Position numbers and translations under genes: made by a program. From the NCBI GenBank assembly GCA_943737045.1, contig CALSFV010000655.1, positions 603,453 to 667,452 on the forward strand: 64,000 bases of DNA, in the 5' to 3' direction. Under the pieces are notes generated by a model that was given only the letters and a program-made list of their open reading frames with translations, made no database searches and had not been told where the DNA came from. Below, piece after piece: positions 60,101 to 64,000 of this stretch. Each line of letters begins with the position of its first letter. The stretch's first letter is position 1. Source of the stretch: Parapristionchus giblindavisi. Taxonomy: Eukaryota > Nematoda > Chromadorea > Rhabditida > Diplogasteridae.

Positions 60101-61184
60101 GTTCTTGTCATGACTAAGGTATAGGACTACTCCTCGTCTTCGGAGTGCACCTGCACGGTACAGTGCTGGCAAATATTCAACAATATTTTGGTTTTTCAAC
60201 AATAACTTTCTTCGCAGTCAACCGTTTCTCTTTATTTTTTAGTTTGTTTGTATAGATGATAATATGGTATAGTGATCCAATTTTTATCGATATTGGATCA
60301 CAAACAACGAAAAAGTGATCAATTTACGAAAATTGTCAATTTTCATCGACATCAGCACCTGGGCACGGGTGCACTCCTAAGACGAGGAGTAGTCGTATAC
60401 CTTAGTCATGTCAAGAACAGCGGTAAAATATGTTTAAAACTACCAGATTTCTAAATTGATCGATTCGGGATACTGTAGGTGCCACACCATAATTCACGAC
60501 TTCATTATAAAAATGATTTATTCACCGTAATCGTATTTTTAAAAAATTATGATTTTCAAACTGAAGCTGTGTTATGATATTTAGAAGCGATTAAGCAAAT
60601 AAAAAAACGTAGGGTTGTTGAATCAAAATAGCGAAAATTAATTAAATGTGAAATTTTTTTCGAAAATTCAAAATTCCAGCCTTCGTTGACCGTTGATCGA
60701 AAAACTCCCCTTGACAATAGTTTCTTAGAATTAACTAAGGTGTCGAATGCGCCCACTCCCGCATCGATTGGATTCGAAATAAACCTTTTAGGAAAAGGCG
60801 CCAAATCGTTGTGTGGTCGCCTCCTGAAGCGAATTTTCAATTGGAAGAAATTTCCAAGTACCAGTGAACTTCACTCATTGAGCCTGTAATTATCACACAT
60901 AAAACAGAAAAATCCATTTTTCGTCGATACCGCACCTATGTCGATTTTCTAAGATAGCGTGTTATAATTCCAAACAATTTCTCAATTTTGAAATCAATAA
61001 ATAGTGAATTTACACGAAATAAAGTTAAATCTAAATATCAATCAATAATTCCTGACAGATTCCGATCATCCTGCACACAGCACCTATGGTACAGTCATGG
61101 ACCGATGACGTCATCTTAGATGAATTCTGCACTCGATTCCGTTGGTTACCAGGATTGGAGGACATATCAGTCATCAAGACATGA
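57184..61184 (+). CDS. Unrecognised small membrane protein gene
   Basis: I do not recognise the family. Exons that join in phase: 57184-57274 (ATG; MTVSENQYIVQPKPLDYTTI), 57538-57648 (EELPDLTLTPGTLVVEAAKG), 57839-57874 and 58391-58536, which encodes the hydrophobic VVVHLLILSPVIIYSLVLY. A second hydrophobic stretch, ITVTLTVAISPLAIGSIL, lies at about 58765-58902. Then come 59213-59261 (MRIVPNPGTKVNPINY), 59346-59431 (DGKRKALSRPLVVSFNREIE) and 61059-61184 (IPIILHTAPMVQSWTDDVIL, stop TGA); the last three join in phase. The link across 58537-59212 is not settled, so there may be two genes, the second starting at ATG 59213. The last intron contains foldback copy 2. Two membrane segments are likely if it is one protein. 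Confidence 0.5.
58998..59087. repeat. ~100-bp hairpin repeat
   Basis: ACTCGCTCTGGCCATGCTCT...GAGAGAGTGTGACCAGAGCG hairpin, same family as 10937-11041, between exons of the membrane-protein gene. Confidence 0.7.
59546..60961. mobile_element. 1,416-bp foldback element, copy 2
   Basis: Same length and almost the same sequence as 52204-53619, same orientation, flanked by TTATA (59541-59545, 60962-60966). Sits in the last intron of the membrane-protein gene. Confidence 0.88.
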
Positions 61185-61693
61185 TTGATTAACCATTATC
61201 GATTACCATTACATTATCGATTACTATACAGTTAAACACTACGGCTACCCATATTTACTTTGTGATTTGTGATAGAGGTGTAACTACATGTTCAGGGTTC
61301 ACTAGGCACCAAATCGTTTACTGTACCTCGAGATCAATAAATTCATTTTGATATTCCTTTTCTAAACCCCTATACAATCAGTAAAACATGGTACAATGCA
61401 TGACATGACAACACAGATGCAGTACATCATCACTTTATCAGATCTGCTTAATGAATAATATTACACGAAGTACATGAGGAAAGAATAAACATATATTATA
61501 ATTATTTTCATTCACAAACAATTGAAACGTTTGATTCAACAAATATTATGGAACGAGAGGATCATATACAATGTTAAAAACGAGAAATCAAAGATCAAAG
61601 AATAAGAGAAAGTCGAGGTCAAAATTAGTTAGTACAACAACACGACGAATGACAATTACCGTATCACAATCAATCAATGGCTACCGTATCCGT
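61185..61693. other. Intergenic, convergent gene ends
   Basis: Between the plus-strand membrane-protein gene and the minus-strand Pro/Ser-rich gene. AATAAA occurs at 61335 on the plus strand. GATCAAAGA words are present; nothing else recognised. Confidence 0.5.
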
Positions 61694-61946
61694 TCAGTCT
61701 TCATCAGAACTCAGGGGATCGTAGCCAGATGAGGAGAGGGCAGTGGATGAGGTCGGAGCTGCCGTAGACGATGACAGACTGAAGAATGATGGACGCGGCG
61801 CGAATGACGCTGGCGCGGGTGGAGGCGGAGGCGGTGCGGTCGACGTAGATGGGAACGTCGTCACTGGCTCGTCGAGATCAAAGATCGACAACAGCATCGG
61901 CTGTGTCGATCCGGACGCCGCCGTGGTCGCTGCAATGGTAATAATC

Positions 61947-61984
<38 letters not shown>

Positions 61985-62205
61985 GGTAATAATCAATAAC
62001 TTCATTCCGACCAAAAAAATCAATTGTTTAAGATAATGTCTACACCAAAGATATCTCTTCAAATGATAAAAATCAGTTCACGATCGCTAAACTCCCTTCA
62101 GCTACCGTACTCAAACAAGTGGCAAAATGCTTACCCGAACTCGTACTCGCAGCGGAGCTTCCATCCGCTCCCTCCACCTGCATCATCTCCAGACATGACC
62201 CATGG
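61694..62205 (-). CDS. C-terminal exons of an unknown Pro/Ser-rich protein (partial)
   Basis: The last exon, 61929-61694, reads TTAASGSTQPMLLSIFDLDE, a Pro/Ser/Ala-rich middle with PPPPPPAPASFAPRPSFFSL, and ends GYDPLSSDED with a TGA. The preceding exon, about 62205-62138 (MQVEGADGSSAASTSS), joins through a good donor (GG/GTAAGC) in matching phase. Upstream exons are not seen; the sequence to the right is transposon-derived. The acidic SSDED end and LLSIFDLDE phrase suggest a short interaction motif, but I do not recognise the protein. High GC at third positions supports coding. Confidence 0.5.
61938..61985. repeat. (TAA)n microsatellite
   Basis: AATAATAATAAT run in an intron of the minus-strand gene; the same trinucleotide recurs in many introns of this window (for example 21220, 24040, 45811-45855). 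Confidence 0.85.
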
Positions 62206-62307
62206 TTATCCCATGGGATAGACCCACCCGCAAATTTTTTAAAAAGTAGGCAACCCACCCGCAAAATTTCGAAAAATGTTGACTTGAATAAATTATTAAT
62301 TAATTAA

Positions 62308-62849
62308 GAGACCGGCACGGTAAGACTCGAGCATGGTCCGGACATTCGCCAAGACTTTCGATCTGGGCCTCAATACTTTCATCATAGACACATACCGGGG
62401 GGAGACCGATGAAAGTTATAGTGAAAATGCCCTTGGGCTCAAACCCGGCTCACATATGTTTCATAAAATAAAAAATTGAAAAATTCATAACTTTTCAATC
62501 GTGATAGCTAGGACTTTTATTTATTTATATTGGTGAATAACATGTCATGCACTCTTACAAACACTGCTGAACATTAATATCATATCGTTCTGAATATGTT
62601 TTTTCGTGTCTGATTTTCAGATTTTTATTCTTCTATCCTCGTTGAAGCGCTAGCCCCAGTAATGGAATAGTGCATATTGTAGCCCTGACGATTGTGTACA
62701 TGGTGGTCATATTCCCTTGGCCAGCCAGCATTTCGCAGGCATCGAAAATTGCAACTGAATGTGAGAAATGTGTAAATTGCAAAAATCGAAAATAAAATTT
62801 CTTGAAATTCGCAAGAGTAAGAGGTAGCTTCATTATGTCATTTTACTAG
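62308..62849 (+). repeat. Dispersed repeat, second copy
   Basis: Direct repeat of 51585-52126 with a few substitutions and a short deletion near 62335. Ends TCATTTTACTAG at the TA of the next element. Confidence 0.85.
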
Positions 62850-62851
62850 TA

Positions 62852-63970
62852 GTGATGCGCCTACATAGGAAAAAAAATACAAATAGACTCAGACTACATT
62901 TTAAAAAAATTGAGAAAATTAATTATTTTATTTTTATTTTTTCAACTCCCGCATTCAGTCGACCGTCAAATCAAGTTGATTCATAGAGCGGATGGTGGCT
63001 GATGCATGTCCGTTTGCGAAAACAACTGCAACGTGAAGAATCGTTGTTTCGCAGATCTAGAATTTATTTTTTTAAATTATCAAACTTGAATATTTATAGG
63101 TTTCTTTCATATAAATCGGTTGGAAGGTGGCGTACAGCAACCAAAGCAGTACCATTGTTATCAGTAGGAGTGTACTGTACTGCACTTCCGTAACCGTCAG
63201 GTATCACGAACTGATTTTTTTTCAGTCGACCCATGATTCTCAACCATGACCCCGGGTTCATGGTTGAGAATGGCTGAGGTCGAAAAATTCATGGTGATCC
63301 CAGACCAAATACTATTTGTCATTATATCAACAGTGGGCCAGCTTTTATTTTTATGGATACCATAACTCGAATTACCGTAATAGTAAAGCACGCACCTGAA
63401 TTTTCCGAGAATTTCACCACATTATTACAGGATACGGTAGCTAGATTACGGTAATTCGAGTAATGGTATACATAAAAATAAAAGTTGGCTCACTGTTGAT
63501 ATAATGCCACATAGTATTTGGTCTGGGATCGTCATGAATTTTTCGACCTCAGCCATTCTCAACCATGAACCCCGGGTCATGGTTGAAAATAATGGGTTGA
63601 CTGAAAAAAATTAGTTCGTGGTTCCTGACGGCTACGGTAGTGCAGTGCAGTACACTCCTACTGATAACAATGGTACAGCTTTGGTTGCTGTACGCCATCT
63701 TCCAACCGATTTATATGAAAGAAACATATAAATTTTCAAGTTTGATAATTAAAAAAATAAATTCTAGATCTGCGAAACGACGATTCTTCACGTTGCAGTT
63801 GTTTTCGCAAACGGACATGCATCAGCCACCACCCGCCCTATGAATCAACTTGATTTGACGGTCGACTGAATGCGGGAGTAGAAAAAATAAAAATAAAATA
63901 ATTAATTTTCTCAATTTTTTTAAAATGTAGTCTAAGTCTATTTGTATTTTTTCCTATGTAGGCGCATCAC
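62852..63970. mobile_element. Palindromic TA-flanked element, 1.1 kb
   Basis: Ends GTGATGCGCCTACATAGGAA and TTCCTATGTAGGCGCATCAC inside TA (62850-62851, 63971-63972). The two halves are near-perfect complements about a centre at roughly 63410, including CAACCATGACCCCGGGTTCA against its mirror. No coding capacity. A foldback-type non-autonomous transposon. Confidence 0.85.
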
Positions 63971-64000
63971 TAAAAACGAGAGAAATAAGCAAGAATTCGT

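Noticed and set aside
52288..60889. 67-94 codon frames repeated in the foldback elements
   Set aside because: They fall in the inverted arms on both strands, lack a start context and resemble no protein; repetition comes from the element itself.

Overview
The window is nuclear DNA from an animal, most likely a nematode. The genes are cut into many short exons (about 50-240 bp) by small AT-rich introns with GT..AG ends and acceptors of the TTTCAG/TTGCAG/TTGTAG type. Intergenic and intronic DNA is full of small inverted-repeat transposons and trinucleotide repeats. I could not fix the species; a many-intron chromadorean such as a diplogastrid would fit, but that is inference. All gene models were built by hand from splice sites and reading-frame phase.

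Layout. (1) 78-8051, minus: the 5' half of a Rabex-5/RABGEF1-like gene, with an A20 zinc finger, running off the left edge. (2) 9458-11451, plus: a complete ten-exon COQ2 gene, bracketed by two ~840-bp inverted repeats (8276-9125 and 11877-12712). (3) 13382-31053, plus: a mosaic in which exons of three recognisable protein families alternate on one strand: eIF5B-like acidic/basic N-terminal exons, the middle of PAN3, eIF5B-like exons again, a Sec7 (Arf GEF) domain carrying two in-frame TAG codons, more eIF5B-like exons, then downstream Arf GEF exons ending in Gln/Ser/His-rich repeats. None of the three families is complete here. (4) 20650-31117 is repeated head to tail at 31118 onward with a period of 10,468 bp; both copies end in an array of identical 459-bp exon-plus-intron units. 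(5) 42729-49965, plus: an HP1-like gene with a chromodomain and a chromoshadow-like C-terminus, whose first visible intron holds an inverted pair of Penelope-like retroelements with GIY-YIG endonuclease and hammerhead ribozyme motifs. (6) 49966-57183: a transposon-rich gap containing a 1,416-bp foldback element inserted in the terminal repeat of a larger TA-flanked element. (7) 57184-61184, plus: an unrecognised small membrane-protein gene with a second copy of the same 1,416-bp foldback element in an intron. (8) 61694-62205, minus: the C-terminal exons of an unknown Pro/Ser-rich protein. (9) A palindromic TA-flanked element (62852-63970) fills the right edge.

The genes do not form a pathway: endosomal Rab5 exchange factor, ubiquinone prenylation, mRNA deadenylation, translation initiation, Arf activation and heterochromatin are unrelated functions. 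The main interest is structural: the interleaved gene fragments, the large tandem duplication, the exon-intron array and the layered transposons. The near identity of the duplicated blocks means assembly error must be excluded before biology is inferred.
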